Of a DNA stretch of 64,000 bases, positions 24,977-34,739 are shown piece after piece. The position numbers and the translations under genes were made by a program. Numbering within the stretch: position 1 is the first letter of the stretch; each line of letters starts with the position of its first letter. The stretch lies in NCBI GenBank assembly GCA_016283935.1, contig JAEENX010000002.1:21562-85561 (forward strand), written 5' to 3'. Origin of the DNA: Bacilli bacterium (GTDB lineage Bacteria; Bacillota_I; Bacilli_A; RF39; UBA660). The notes under the pieces were generated by a model that was not told the origin of the DNA, did no database searches, and was given only the letters and a program-made list of their open reading frames with translations.

Positions 24977-26047
24977 CTATCTATAATTAGATGCTATATC
25001 ATCATTGTCAAAGTAGTTTATTTTCATATTTCTTCTTAATCTATCAACTACTTGATCACAGTGAGCTGAAGCTTCTTCAGTTCCTTTTTTAAGAATTGCA
25101 ATTACTTCATCTATATGTTCTTCATAGTATTTACGTTTTTCTCTAACTGGAGCCAATTCTTCATTAAGAACTTCAAATAAGAATTTCTTAATTTTAACAT
25201 CTCCTAAACCGCCTTGTTGATATTTAGCTTTAAGTTCATCTAAATTTTTAAATTCTGGTAAATATTTTTCAAATGAATCTTCTTTAACAAAAGCATCTAA
25301 GTAAGTAAATACTGTATTACCTTCTACTTTACCAGGATCTTCAATTCTAATATGATTTGGATCAGTATACATACTCATAACTTTTTTCTTAATAGTTTCT
25401 TCATCATCTGCTAAATAAATACAATTGCCTAAAGACTTAGACATCTTTGCATCTCCATCAGTTCCAGGTAATCTTCTACATGCTTCATTTTCAGGTAATA
25501 CTGCTTTTGGTTCATATAAAGTATCACCATATATATTATTTATACTTCTAACTATTTCTCTAGTTTGTTCAATCATAGGTAATTGGTCATCACCTACTGG
25601 TATAACTGTTGCATCAAATCCTGTGATATCAGCAGCTTGACTAATTGGATAAGTTAAGAATCCAACTGGAATTGATTCTCCAAAGTTTCTCATCTTTAAT
25701 TCTGATTTAATAGTTGGGTTTCTTTCAAGTCTTGCAAGTGTTACTACATCCATGTAGAAACATGTAAGTTGATATAATCCTTTAACTCCTGATTGAATGA
25801 AAATTGTTACTTTAGATGGATCTATTCCTACTGATAAATAATCCAATGCAACTTCAATAATATTTTGTCTAACTTTTTCAGGATTATCCCAGTTATCAGT
25901 TAAAGCTTGTACATCCGCAATCATGATATAAAATTTATCATAGTCACCTTTATTTTGTAATTCTACTCTACTTCTTAAAGATCCAACATAATGTCCGATA
26001 TGTAATCTTCCTGTTGGTCTATCACCAGTTAATATAACTTTATCCAT
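24977..26047 (-). CDS. trpS: Tryptophanyl-tRNA synthetase
   Basis: Charges tRNA-Trp. The 356-residue product has the HIGH region GDRPTGRLHIGHYVGSL at the start and KMSKS in DAKMSKSLGNCIYLADD. The ATG at 26047 is spaced correctly from AAAGAG; the ATG at 26056 is too close. The first gene of a three-gene message with an anchored protein and a small membrane peptide. No T-box element is visible in the 55-base upstream gap. Confidence 0.96.
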   Translation of the reverse strand: MDKVILTGDRPTGRLHIGHYVGSLRSRVELQNKGDYDKFYIMIADVQALTDNWDNPEKVRQNIIEVALDYLSVGIDPSKVTIFIQSGVKGLYQLTCFYMDVVTLARLERNPTIKSELKMRNFGESIPVGFLTYPISQAADITGFDATVIPVGDDQLPMIEQTREIVRSINNIYGDTLYEPKAVLPENEACRRLPGTDGDAKMSKSLGNCIYLADDEETIKKKVMSMYTDPNHIRIEDPGKVEGNTVFTYLDAFVKEDSFEKYLPEFKNLDELKAKYQQGGLGDVKIKKFLFEVLNEELAPVREKRKYYEEHIDEVIAILKKGTEEASAHCDQVVDRLRRNMKINYFDNDDIASNYR

Positions 26048-26070
26048 ATTCAACATCTCTTTCTTGTTTA

Positions 26071-26079
26071 ATTATAGCA
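26071..26079 (-). promoter_or_regulatory. Extended -10 promoter of trpS
   Basis: TGCTATAAT on the minus strand right after the previous terminator's U tract. Confidence 0.6.
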
Positions 26080-26080
26080 T

Positions 26081-26109
26081 AAAAAAATTAGGAAATATAT
26101 TCCTAATTT
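26081..26109 (-). terminator. Terminator of ezrA and the nifS-like gene
   Basis: Minus-strand stem AAATTAGGA/TCCTAATTT followed by U7; overlaps the stop at 26103. Confidence 0.8.
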
Positions 26110-27227
26110 AATTTTGATAACTCTTCATAATGCTTATCAAATGATGCTAAGAATTCACTTATTTCAGATGGAAGTGTTAAATGACTAAAACTGATTCTAA
26201 TAGTAGTAGTACTTCTTCTATCATCATGATACATTGCATCTACTGATGTACTTGGTTTACCACTTGAACAAGCTGTATTAGATGAAACATATATTTCATC
26301 TTTTTCTAAAGCATGAATAAATGTTTCAGGTTTAATATTCATTAAACTAATATTTAATATATGAGGTATACAGTATTTAGAACTATTTATCATTACATTT
26401 GGATATTTAGATAAATGTTCTATTACTCTATCTCTATGTTTAATAATTTCTTGTTCTTTTTTATCCATATCTTTAAGTGCTAATCTTAATGCTTTTGAAA
26501 AAGCTACAATTAAAGGTAATGGTTTTGTTCCAGGTTTTAAATCACCTTCATGTGATCCATACATAAGTGGTGTTAATACTAAGTTTTTAGTTTTATATAA
26601 TATACCTATTCCTGCAGGTCCATATATTTTAGTACCAGCAATTGTTGCTATATCTACATCATTTAATCTAATATTAACTTTACCTATTGCTTGAGACATA
26701 TCTGAATGTAATATTACATTTTCATTTTCTTTATGTATTACTTGTCTAATAGTTTTAAGAGGTTGTCTTACTCCTGTTTCTGAATTAACAGCGGATATAG
26801 ATACTAATATAGTATCTTTAGTAACTTTTTCTCTTAAATCATCAAAATCTATTACGCCTTCATTTGTAACATTAACATAGTCAATTATAAAACCATTTTT
26901 TTCTAAATACTTACATATACCAAACATAGAAGGATGTTCCATCTTTGATATACATATTCTATTACCATATCTTCTATATGACTTAGCTACTCCTATAAGT
27001 GCCATGTTATTTGCTTCTGATGAACCACTTGTATAAACAAACTCATCTTCACCTATGCCAAGTAATTCAGCAACTTGTTTAGTAGCTGATTCTAATAGTT
27101 CTTTAGATTTTATACCAAATGAATGTAAGCTATCAGGATTTGCAAAATAATCTTCTGTAACTTTGTTGTAACTATCTAGAACTTCAGGTAAAACTGGAGT
27201 TGCAGCAGCATAATCTAGATATACCAT
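26103..27227 (-). CDS. Cysteine desulfurase-like aminotransferase (NifS/IscS class V)
   Basis: A 374-residue PLP enzyme of the NifS family, which moves sulfur from cysteine to acceptors. It begins with the family stretch VYLDYAAATPV, has the PLP lysine in AGTKIYGPAGIGILY and the catalytic Cys in SSNTACSSGKPS. The usual His before the PLP lysine is Thr here. It follows ezrA by 11 bases, the same ezrA-nifZ order as in Bacillus, where the enzyme works with ThiI in tRNA 4-thiouridine formation; thiI is not seen here. Confidence 0.9.
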   Translation of the reverse strand: MVYLDYAAATPVLPEVLDSYNKVTEDYFANPDSLHSFGIKSKELLESATKQVAELLGIGEDEFVYTSGSSEANNMALIGVAKSYRRYGNRICISKMEHPSMFGICKYLEKNGFIIDYVNVTNEGVIDFDDLREKVTKDTILVSISAVNSETGVRQPLKTIRQVIHKENENVILHSDMSQAIGKVNIRLNDVDIATIAGTKIYGPAGIGILYKTKNLVLTPLMYGSHEGDLKPGTKPLPLIVAFSKALRLALKDMDKKEQEIIKHRDRVIEHLSKYPNVMINSSKYCIPHILNISLMNIKPETFIHALEKDEIYVSSNTACSSGKPSTSVDAMYHDDRRSTTTIRISFSHLTLPSEISEFLASFDKHYEELSKLN

Positions 27228-27238
27228 TTTATCACCTA

Positions 27239-28969
27239 CTAACTTTCTTCTTTATTATATTCTTCTAATAATCTATCTTGTATTCCAGGTTCATATACAT
27301 TTATAGATCTTATTGCTTCTCTTAATGAATTATTATATTCACCTTTAAAGAAATATCTTTCAGCACGATATAAACCATTATCAATTTCTTTATTTAAAGC
27401 TCTATATCTATTTCCATATACAATAGCATTTTCTGCCATTGATGCACATTTAACTATATTAATAGATGTATTATATAATTTCAATACTAAATCTCTAGCA
27501 GTATCTACTCTTACATTTAATGTTTTAATAGAAATAGGTTTCTTCTCTAATTCTAAAATCATATCTTGCATTGCTTGAGATGCTTCTTCTTTTTGTACAT
27601 AATAATCTTTTGGAACAATTGGTAATTTATAAGTATTCATATGTTCAGATGATTGTTTATAAATACTCTTAATTTCAATTAATTGTTCTCTTGCTCTTAT
27701 TTCATCTTCTTTTAAAGATCCTAATCTTCTTAATGTGAAATCTAATTTTTCTTCTGCTTTTTGTAATCTAGAATTAGTTATTTCCATATGATTGTTTAAT
27801 TTAGAAAATTGAACTTCTTTACTTCTATAATCAACCATAGTTTTATCATATGCTTCTTCACATGATAATATTTCAGTTTCTAATTCACCAATTATTTTTA
27901 CATCATCATCTGTTAAATCAAATGAATATTTAATATCTTGAATCTTAGAAGATAAATCTCCTACTATTCTTTTTAATTTCTTACATTTTAAAATAACTGT
28001 TCTTTTATAATCTTCAAACAATTTCTTAGATAATCTTTCTTTTTCAAAACCTTGATATAGTTTATCAAAATAATCCATGATAGTACGTAATTCAAATATT
28101 GAATCTTCTAAGTTTAATACTTTCAATCTATCAAATATATCAGCAACTTTCTTTTCAGATTCTGAAATATTATAATCGATTTTTAAATAATCTAAGTTAT
28201 ATCCTTCTGATAACATCTTTTGTTGAATCTTTTTAACATCTTCAATTTTAGATGGGATCATTGTTTCACCCATCAATATAATTGAAGGAGATTCTTCAAT
28301 AACCATTTTTAAATTTCCAATTGAATCATCTAATGCTTTAACAATCTTACCAACTTCTGAATACACATTATTTTCCATGGCCATTTCAAAAGCAGAAAAT
28401 AATTTATCAATATTTTCAAATTGTAAATCAATTGGCTTTTCAATCATTTTATATTCTGATTTATTACTATTATTATATTGTAAGAATATAGCACGATAAT
28501 CAGCTTTTAATTTAGTTACTATTTCTCTATTCTTTTGTTCTGACAATGTAATTTCTTTAATATCATCTAATAATTTAGATGCTTTAGATTTAGCTATATA
28601 TATTTCAAATTCAATTCTAGCTAATTCTTCATTTATACCTTTTTTATCTTTATCTTTTAATCTTGTTTCAACTTCAATTAATTCATCAGTTATCTTAGGT
28701 ACATCAGTATCTTTAATTTCTTTAAAGATAGATTTCCAATAATTATATTTTTCTTCAAGTTCTTTATTGTTAATTAAAGCTTCTACTTTGTTTAATTCAG
28801 CTAAAATAGAACCTGATATTATTAAGTTTTTATCTCTTTCTAATTGTGTTAGTGTATCTTCATATTGTTTATTAATATTTCTAATTGTAAATACAACTAA
28901 AACAATTACAACTATAATTGCAATGAATAAGTATAAAACAGTTAATAAACTAGCTAAAGCTGCACTCAT
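27239..28969 (-). CDS. ezrA: Septation ring regulator EzrA
   Basis: EzrA is a membrane-anchored spectrin-like protein that limits FtsZ assembly. The 576-residue product has the family length, an N-terminal outside-in membrane helix (residues 8-28) and five or so long coiled-coil bundles down to the C-terminus (for example YRAERYFFKGEYNNSLREAI). Start ATG follows GGAGTG. First gene of a two-gene message with the nifS-like gene. Confidence 0.94.
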   Translation of the reverse strand: MSAALASLLTVLYLFIAIIVVIVLVVFTIRNINKQYEDTLTQLERDKNLIISGSILAELNKVEALINNKELEEKYNYWKSIFKEIKDTDVPKITDELIEVETRLKDKDKKGINEELARIEFEIYIAKSKASKLLDDIKEITLSEQKNREIVTKLKADYRAIFLQYNNSNKSEYKMIEKPIDLQFENIDKLFSAFEMAMENNVYSEVGKIVKALDDSIGNLKMVIEESPSIILMGETMIPSKIEDVKKIQQKMLSEGYNLDYLKIDYNISESEKKVADIFDRLKVLNLEDSIFELRTIMDYFDKLYQGFEKERLSKKLFEDYKRTVILKCKKLKRIVGDLSSKIQDIKYSFDLTDDDVKIIGELETEILSCEEAYDKTMVDYRSKEVQFSKLNNHMEITNSRLQKAEEKLDFTLRRLGSLKEDEIRAREQLIEIKSIYKQSSEHMNTYKLPIVPKDYYVQKEEASQAMQDMILELEKKPISIKTLNVRVDTARDLVLKLYNTSINIVKCASMAENAIVYGNRYRALNKEIDNGLYRAERYFFKGEYNNSLREAIRSINVYEPGIQDRLLEEYNKEES

Positions 28970-28995
28970 TCAGATACACTCCTATTCTATAAAAA

Positions 28996-29004
28996 ATTAT
29001 AACA
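28996..29004 (-). promoter_or_regulatory. Extended -10 promoter of ezrA
   Basis: TGTTATAAT on the minus strand, 27 bases before the start codon. Confidence 0.6.
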
Positions 29005-29009
29005 TATAA

Positions 29010-29038
29010 AATAAAAAAAGACTATATAATAGTCTTAT
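29010..29038 (-). terminator. Terminator of mutM
   Basis: Short stem AAGACTA/TAGTCTT on the minus strand with a U7 tail, at the mutM stop. Confidence 0.7.
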
Positions 29039-29853
29039 TTTTGGCAATTATCACACAAGTAAGTTCCCCTTCCACCTACTCTTGTCTTCTTTATTATGTT
29101 GCCACATACTGGACACTTTTGGTTTACTTTTGTATGTACATTTAAATACTTTTGATAAGTTCCTTCTACACCTAATGAAGAAGTATAACTTCTAATTGTT
29201 GTACCACCACATTCAGTTGCTTTTTTTATAATTTTAGAACCTTCTTTTCTAATACATTCACATTCATCTAATGTAATTGTATTACCTAACCTTGTTGGTA
29301 ATATATGTGATGCAAATAACACTTCATCTACATATATATTACCAAATCCATTTATAATAGATTGATCTAATAATAGTTCTTTTATAGGCAGTTTACTATC
29401 ATGTATTTTATTATAAATATATTCTTTAGTTAAATCTTTACTATCAGGTTCTATTCCTAATTTTGATATTTCTAGAGTATTATAAATATCTTTTGTTTTA
29501 GCTAATATCATTACTCCAAATTTTCTAACATCTTTATATCTTAAATCATATCCATCATCTAAATTAAATATAATATGTTCATGTTTTTCATATTCTTCAG
29601 TAGAAGGTTTTATATAATACTTACCTTCCATTCTTAAGTGAGATAGTATTGTATAATCATCTAATTTTATAAATAACCATTTACCAAAGTTATCAACATC
29701 AGTTATAGTTTTACCTATAAGAATATTCTTAAATTCTTCTTTATCAGATTTAATAATACCATCATATCTATAAGATATATTAGTAATTGTTCTACCAACT
29801 AATCTATCTTTAAGTACTTTTCTAACTGTTCTTACTTCTGCTATTTCTGGCAT
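29035..29853 (-). CDS. mutM: Formamidopyrimidine-DNA glycosylase
   Basis: MutM excises 8-oxoguanine and other oxidised purines. From ATG 29853 the protein begins MPEIAEVRT, giving the catalytic N-terminal Pro-Glu after Met removal; the ATG nine bases upstream would destroy this. The 272-residue product has the helix-two-turn-helix (LLLDQSIINGFGNIYVDEVL) and a C-terminal zinc finger (CPVCGNIIKK, then CDNC). The family's PELPEV reads PEIAEV here. Transcribed alone; polA is not adjacent, unlike in many Firmicutes. Confidence 0.95.
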   Translation of the reverse strand: MPEIAEVRTVRKVLKDRLVGRTITNISYRYDGIIKSDKEEFKNILIGKTITDVDNFGKWLFIKLDDYTILSHLRMEGKYYIKPSTEEYEKHEHIIFNLDDGYDLRYKDVRKFGVMILAKTKDIYNTLEISKLGIEPDSKDLTKEYIYNKIHDSKLPIKELLLDQSIINGFGNIYVDEVLFASHILPTRLGNTITLDECECIRKEGSKIIKKATECGGTTIRSYTSSLGVEGTYQKYLNVHTKVNQKCPVCGNIIKKTRVGGRGTYLCDNCQK

Positions 29854-29870
29854 ATATATCACCTAGGTGT

Positions 29871-29879
29871 ATTATAACA
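29871..29879 (-). promoter_or_regulatory. Extended -10 promoter of mutM
   Basis: TGTTATAAT on the minus strand, 17 bases before the start codon. Confidence 0.6.
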
Positions 29880-29881
29880 TA

Positions 29882-29911
29882 TAAAAAAGAATACATAGAT
29901 GTATTCTTTTA
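29882..29911 (-). terminator. Intrinsic terminator
   Basis: Minus-strand stem AAAAGAATACA/TGTATTCTTTT with U tail, after the gene 29909-30889. Confidence 0.8.
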
Positions 29912-30889
29912 TATTTCAGGAACATAACAATCAAAACTATCTGATAGCTTTTCTTCTTTTGAATTTTCCTTATTTAAATCAAAATATTTAACACTGCATT
30001 TTGTCATAGTATTTTCTTCGGCATCTTCTTCATCATAGTTAATATAATAAAGAATATTATCTTTTATAATCATAGGAGTAAATCTTTGGTCAGATTCAGA
30101 TATAAGAGTGTAATTTCTATAATGTCCATCTACTATTTTATTATTGTTTTCATCTTCAATTTTAAAAACATGATTAAAACCAATACTACAACCAGCAGTA
30201 TAATTTATATAATAATAACCATTTGTGAATTCCTTCCATGTATTGCAAGTTGTTTCTGTTTCTTTATGGAATTTATATTTATCATTTACAACAATGTCAG
30301 CAATCCACTCTTTTTGTCCCCATGAAGAATCATTACTAATTTCAGCTAACTTACAAGTGAATTTTACTTTTGATTTCTTGTATGTATAAGAAACTTCTTG
30401 TCCATCATTTTGACATCTTTTATATAAGTTATATTGAATATCATAAAAGTCTGTACTTAGATTAGCAACAGCTATCCTATCTTCTTGACTAGCTGTTGTT
30501 TGTTCAACATATTTAATATAATCATCAATATTTTTAATATCAAGTAATTTAATTTCCTTTTTAGTAGTAATAGTTGTTGTAGGTTCTGTTGTAGTTGTTG
30601 TTTCTACGCCACTAGTTTGTTTTGGTTCATTTTTAATATTGTTTGAATAATAATAGTAACCACCATATGAACCTCCTCCTAATATAATAATAGTAAATAA
30701 AACTATAACTATTGTTTTAAATGGTGATTTTTTTTCAATAACTTGTTCACCAACTGGTTGAACAGCCTCTTGTTGAATTGGTATTTGTTCTTGCACAACT
30801 GGTTCTTCAACTTGAGATGGTTGAACATTTTGTACTGGAGGTACAGCTTGTTGTTCTCCTGAAGTTTTAAATAAATCTTCTTCTTTCAT
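29909..30889 (-). CDS. Anchored extracellular protein, paralogue A
   Basis: A 326-residue single-pass protein: a Pro/Gln/Val-rich cytoplasmic start (about 55 residues), one membrane helix (about 57-80) with a Gly/Tyr-rich exit, a Thr-rich stalk (ETTTTTEPTTTITT) and an extracellular domain of about 220 residues with six or more Cys. The external domain is closely related to that of the gene at 32044-33138: both have FYDIQYNL, RCQNDG, WIADV/I and a Cys-Trp-x-E/EYTNG stretch. Family unknown; probably disulfide-bonded. Confidence 0.8.
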   Translation of the reverse strand: MKEEDLFKTSGEQQAVPPVQNVQPSQVEEPVVQEQIPIQQEAVQPVGEQVIEKKSPFKTIVIVLFTIIILGGGSYGGYYYYSNNIKNEPKQTSGVETTTTTEPTTTITTKKEIKLLDIKNIDDYIKYVEQTTASQEDRIAVANLSTDFYDIQYNLYKRCQNDGQEVSYTYKKSKVKFTCKLAEISNDSSWGQKEWIADIVVNDKYKFHKETETTCNTWKEFTNGYYYINYTAGCSIGFNHVFKIEDENNNKIVDGHYRNYTLISESDQRFTPMIIKDNILYYINYDEEDAEENTMTKCSVKYFDLNKENSKEEKLSDSFDCYVPEI

Positions 30890-30967
30890 ATAATCTTATA
30901 CTCACTTTCTTAATAATATTATAAACTAATACTTAAATATATTATTAATTATATAGTTTAGTTTACA

Positions 30968-30997
30968 TATAAAAACTACACTAATGTGTAGTTTTTT
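30968..30997 (-). terminator. Intrinsic terminator
   Basis: Stem AAAAACTACA/TGTAGTTTTT on the minus strand, over the stop of the gene 30981-31976. Confidence 0.75.
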
Positions 30998-31976
30998 GTT
31001 CTTGATTTCTTTTAGCTAATTCAACATTTTTTTCATGTGTTAATAATTCTTGATCCATTGATGAAGTACTATCTAATACAGCTTCATCACATTTAGATGA
31101 TACTACTTGAACTATATCAATTCCTTCTCTTATCTTCTTTAATGCTTCTAATAATTCTTCTTTATTTGATGATTCTTCTATTGAATCAAAAGTCTTATCT
31201 AATTCTTGATATGCTTTTTCTATATCACTTAACGAAAGACTTAAATCAACAGAGTTTTTCATTGCTTTATTAGATGACTCTAATGTTGATGCTTTCCTTA
31301 ATATTTCTTCATATGTTGTTTCACGATTAATTCTTTGAGGTAATCTATTTGGATTAAAATACAATGATTGAAGTTTAATTATTTTTCCTCTTACACCTTC
31401 GGGATATGATGTTGGTTTTAGAGTAATTTCATATATAGAATCATTAGTTATATATTTTACTTTATCATCTGAATATGATGGTATTGTTACTAAGTTTTCA
31501 ACATAGAAGAATTTATCATTTTTATTTAATTCCTTATCCATTTCATATACTGTATCAATAAAGTCATATTCTTGATGATATGAAATTTGATGAATATCTA
31601 AATACTCTAATTTGAACAATACATTTAATGCTTTAAATGCTTCATCTCGATTATCTTGTAATAATTCATGAAATTCTTTAATATCACCTTTAGGTTCACC
31701 TAAGTACGTAAATGCATCATTTAGAAAATCAGATATTCTAATATGATTATTTATATTATGTAATTGTTCTTGATATTTGTAATATAATGGTTTTACTCTC
31801 TTATCCACTCTTGAACTAGTATCATTTACTAATCTATCAATGCTAATAATGATATTATGAACATTTTTTATTTTCATGAATAATTGTTTAAAGTCTAAAC
31901 GAAATTCATCATATTCATCAATTATAAAACATAGTCCAATAAAAGTATTTGTATATATTTTTAATTCTTTTGCCAT
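30981..31976 (-). CDS. Cytosolic protein of unknown function
   Basis: A 331-residue protein without signal peptide or membrane helix. The first two-thirds is mixed alpha/beta with many charged and aromatic residues; the last third is helical and probably a coiled coil (DIEKAYQELDKTFDSIEESS). No family is recognised. It sits between two paralogous anchored proteins but has its own ribosome site (AGAGGTGAG) and terminator. Confidence 0.7.
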   Translation of the reverse strand: MAKELKIYTNTFIGLCFIIDEYDEFRLDFKQLFMKIKNVHNIIISIDRLVNDTSSRVDKRVKPLYYKYQEQLHNINNHIRISDFLNDAFTYLGEPKGDIKEFHELLQDNRDEAFKALNVLFKLEYLDIHQISYHQEYDFIDTVYEMDKELNKNDKFFYVENLVTIPSYSDDKVKYITNDSIYEITLKPTSYPEGVRGKIIKLQSLYFNPNRLPQRINRETTYEEILRKASTLESSNKAMKNSVDLSLSLSDIEKAYQELDKTFDSIEESSNKEELLEALKKIREGIDIVQVVSSKCDEAVLDSTSSMDQELLTHEKNVELAKRNQEQKTTH

Positions 31977-32016
31977 ATAAACTCACCTCTATATATAGAT
32001 TATATCAAATTCAATG

Positions 32017-32046
32017 AAAAAAAGAATACAATACTGTATTCTTTTA
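32017..32046 (-). terminator. Intrinsic terminator
   Basis: Minus-strand stem AAAAGAATAC/GTATTCTTTT with U tail; overlaps the stop at 32044. Confidence 0.8.
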
Positions 32047-33138
32047 TGCTATCTCATTATTATAACAAGTTCCTTCAACATTCATATTCTTGATTGATGG
32101 ATTTTCTTCATTAAAATCAATATATTTTATTCTACATGTAGATGTTGTACTTTCATCATATGTATCTGCAGCAACAAAATATACAATATTATCTTTAATT
32201 ATTATTGGAGTATAATTATTGTAAGCATTTTCATCTGAATTTGGATCACTTGTAAAATAGAATGTTGAATAATTACCATCATATAATTTTTCATTATTTT
32301 CAGTTTCGATAGTAACTTTTTGAGTACCAGCAACACATACATGTTCTGTATTAATATAATATTTTCCATTTGTATATTCAGCCCATGAAAGACATGTTGT
32401 CATAGTTGTTTTATGTTTATTATATTTACCATTAACTTTAACATCAGCAATCCATTCTTTAGTTCCCCATTCTGGTTCAAGATTTGGATCTGATTGGCAA
32501 GTATATTCTACTTGTGAATTTCTAATAGTATAAGTAACTAAATCTCCATCGTTTTGACATCTTTCATTTAAGTTATATTGTATGTCATAGAAAGAATCAT
32601 CTAGCAACAATGCATGTCCAGTTTCTCCATTAAAATTATTATCTTTAACAAGTTTAGAATATTCTTCAATTGTACTAAATTTTAATAGTTTAGATTCAAC
32701 TGTTGTAGTTGTTGTAGTTTCTGTTGTTGGTTCATTAGTATTATTTGTTTTATTTAGCATAGGTAAAACAAATTTCCAGCATGCAAATCCTCCACCGCAT
32801 AATAGAACTAAAACTATTAGTATAACAGGTAAAGCACTTTTCTTCTTTGTAGGTGATGGTACTTGTTGTACTGGAATTGCAACATTAGTTCCAAATGATG
32901 GATCAATTTGTGGTTCAACTTGTTGAACTGGTTGAGCAGTTTGTTGAACAGGTTGTTGTGCTATAGTTGGTTCAACTGGAGCTTTAACTGGTTCAGCTGG
33001 TGGAACTAAATTTTCCTTCATCATTTCTTGTTCCATTTGAGCAACTTTTTGATCAAGTGGATTAACTGGATTAGGTACAACGTTTGGTTGTGGATTTAAA
33101 TTTGGTTGTACATTATTTAAATTATTTCCTTCGTTCAT
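32044..33138 (-). CDS. Anchored extracellular protein, paralogue B
   Basis: A 364-residue paralogue of the protein at 29909-30889: a Pro/Asn/Gln-rich cytoplasmic region of about 100 residues, one membrane helix (about 103-125) with GGGFACWKF at its outer end, a Thr-rich stalk (TETTTTTTVE) and the same Cys-containing extracellular domain (FYDIQYNLNERCQNDGD). The pair arose by duplication, with a non-related gene between them. Function unknown. Confidence 0.8.
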   Translation of the reverse strand: MNEGNNLNNVQPNLNPQPNVVPNPVNPLDQKVAQMEQEMMKENLVPPAEPVKAPVEPTIAQQPVQQTAQPVQQVEPQIDPSFGTNVAIPVQQVPSPTKKKSALPVILIVLVLLCGGGFACWKFVLPMLNKTNNTNEPTTETTTTTTVESKLLKFSTIEEYSKLVKDNNFNGETGHALLLDDSFYDIQYNLNERCQNDGDLVTYTIRNSQVEYTCQSDPNLEPEWGTKEWIADVKVNGKYNKHKTTMTTCLSWAEYTNGKYYINTEHVCVAGTQKVTIETENNEKLYDGNYSTFYFTSDPNSDENAYNNYTPIIIKDNIVYFVAADTYDESTTSTCRIKYIDFNEENPSIKNMNVEGTCYNNEIA

Positions 33139-33179
33139 TAGATATCCCTCTATTCTTACTTATATTATATATCATAAAT

Positions 33180-33212
33180 AAAAAAATATGAACTAAAAAG
33201 TTCATATTTTTA
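33180..33212 (-). terminator. Terminator of the SipW/TasA-like operon
   Basis: Twelve-bp stem AAAATATGAACT/AGTTCATATTTT with U tail, at the stop of the last gene of the eight-gene operon. Confidence 0.85.
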
Positions 33213-34736
33213 TATATCTACTGACATATATTCATATAATATTGGATGTTCTCTAGTTCCAAATGATGATATACATGCTTCATATTCTTCATATGATGCT
33301 ATACCATTGCAATCGTACATACTATTATACCAGTTATTTTCAAGTTCTTCTGCGTCAAAATTAACAACAGGTCTAATCCCTAATAATTCAGTAGAGTTAA
33401 CTTGAATAATATTATTTTTGTTTCCTACTGCCCAAATCTTATTATTAGATGCACCAGTCATAGTCCAATATGCTGCATTTGTACCAATATAAGTATTATT
33501 GGATTCATTTATTGTTAATCCATGAATGTTTGCTTCATCTGCAGTTAATAAACCTACTGGATATTCCAATATATCTTCTTCATTACATTTGTTACTTGGA
33601 TTATTTGGCTCATATGTATTAGAGTTACACATCTCAACATCTTTTAAATATCTTCTGTTTTCTTCATCAAATGTTTCATAAAACCATGTTTCAATTGTAT
33701 CTAACACATCACTTTCTTCAAAATTAAATGAACCATTTGAACTATATGATGATTTACCAATAAAAACATCTTCACCTGTATCCATACATTGACCTTGATC
33801 ATTTGGATGACCATTGTACAAAGCTCTAATATAGAAAGGATATCCATAATCTGATACAGCACCCTTTGTACCAGAACTAGATTTTAATTTAGAAGTATCG
33901 CCTCCTTTTACGCCTCCTCCACCAGATGATCCACCTGATGTATATGAACTTGTAGATAGATATTTCCAACATATTCCATTAAAAATAAAATTATTATGAT
34001 CATCTATATTATCTCTATGATATGAATAAATATGTGTAGGAGACCCATATTCATCTAATTCATAATCATATACCATCATAGTTTTTGTTGGGTTCTTTGA
34101 AAAATCAACAGAATGAATAAATACTCTTGAACTCTCTTCAGATTCATGAGTTGGGTCAATATCTAACATTTCTAGTAAGTAATCTTCATTGATAATATTT
34201 TCATATTCAAAAGTGAAATTCATAGTTAAATCAAATGATTTACCAGTATTATTTAAATCTTCTAATGTTATATCATCTGGTAAATCATATGATATCTTTA
34301 TTTTTCCATGTTTTATTTTATTATCTAAGAAATGAATTATTAAACCTTCTTCTAATGGTTGATCATTTTCATCTAATATTTCTATATTTACTAAGTTCAC
34401 TATATCAGGATCAGATATACCAAGATCAATTTTAGTTAATCTTGCAATTAATGTTCCAACATTAACCATATTAAAATCTATAACGAAATAATCATCTGGA
34501 TTTTCTAAATTTAAATTAAAATTCATTTTTGTTCTATCATTACTATCTATTGTAGCTGTGTCTGTTGGATGAATGTTATTACCTGATAATCTTACATTAT
34601 CAAATATTACTAAATAACTTACTTCAGCTAAGTTAGTAGTTCCATTTACTTTAAGAATAGTTGATAAAGTAGCATATCCAACTGTTATAAGTAATAGTAA
34701 TATTAAAACTATAAATGATATTCTCCTTTTATTCAT
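33210..34736 (-). CDS. SipW-signal surface protein 4, TasA-like plus C-domain
   Basis: A 508-residue secreted protein with a SipW-type signal (basic start, helix, then TVGYATLSTILKVNGTT). About residues 35-185 form a TasA-like beta domain (NFNLNLENPDDYFVIDFNMV, NVGTLIARLTKI). A C-terminal domain follows, with ICWKYLSTSS, a Gly/Ser-rich insertion (GGSSGGGGVKGG), YWTMTGASN and GIRPVVNF. The Cys-Trp motif lacks the RIIRTT of its three relatives. Last gene of the operon, three bases after its neighbour. Role inferred: accessory or tip component of a surface fibre. Confidence 0.8.
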   Translation of the reverse strand: MNKRRISFIVLILLLLITVGYATLSTILKVNGTTNLAEVSYLVIFDNVRLSGNNIHPTDTATIDSNDRTKMNFNLNLENPDDYFVIDFNMVNVGTLIARLTKIDLGISDPDIVNLVNIEILDENDQPLEEGLIIHFLDNKIKHGKIKISYDLPDDITLEDLNNTGKSFDLTMNFTFEYENIINEDYLLEMLDIDPTHESEESSRVFIHSVDFSKNPTKTMMVYDYELDEYGSPTHIYSYHRDNIDDHNNFIFNGICWKYLSTSSYTSGGSSGGGGVKGGDTSKLKSSSGTKGAVSDYGYPFYIRALYNGHPNDQGQCMDTGEDVFIGKSSYSSNGSFNFEESDVLDTIETWFYETFDEENRRYLKDVEMCNSNTYEPNNPSNKCNEEDILEYPVGLLTADEANIHGLTINESNNTYIGTNAAYWTMTGASNNKIWAVGNKNNIIQVNSTELLGIRPVVNFDAEELENNWYNSMYDCNGIASYEEYEACISSFGTREHPILYEYMSVDI

Positions 34737-34739
34737 AAA

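Noticed and set aside
26048..26102. T-box riboswitch before trpS or gltX
   Set aside because: The upstream gaps are far too short and contain only a terminator, -10 and ribosome site.
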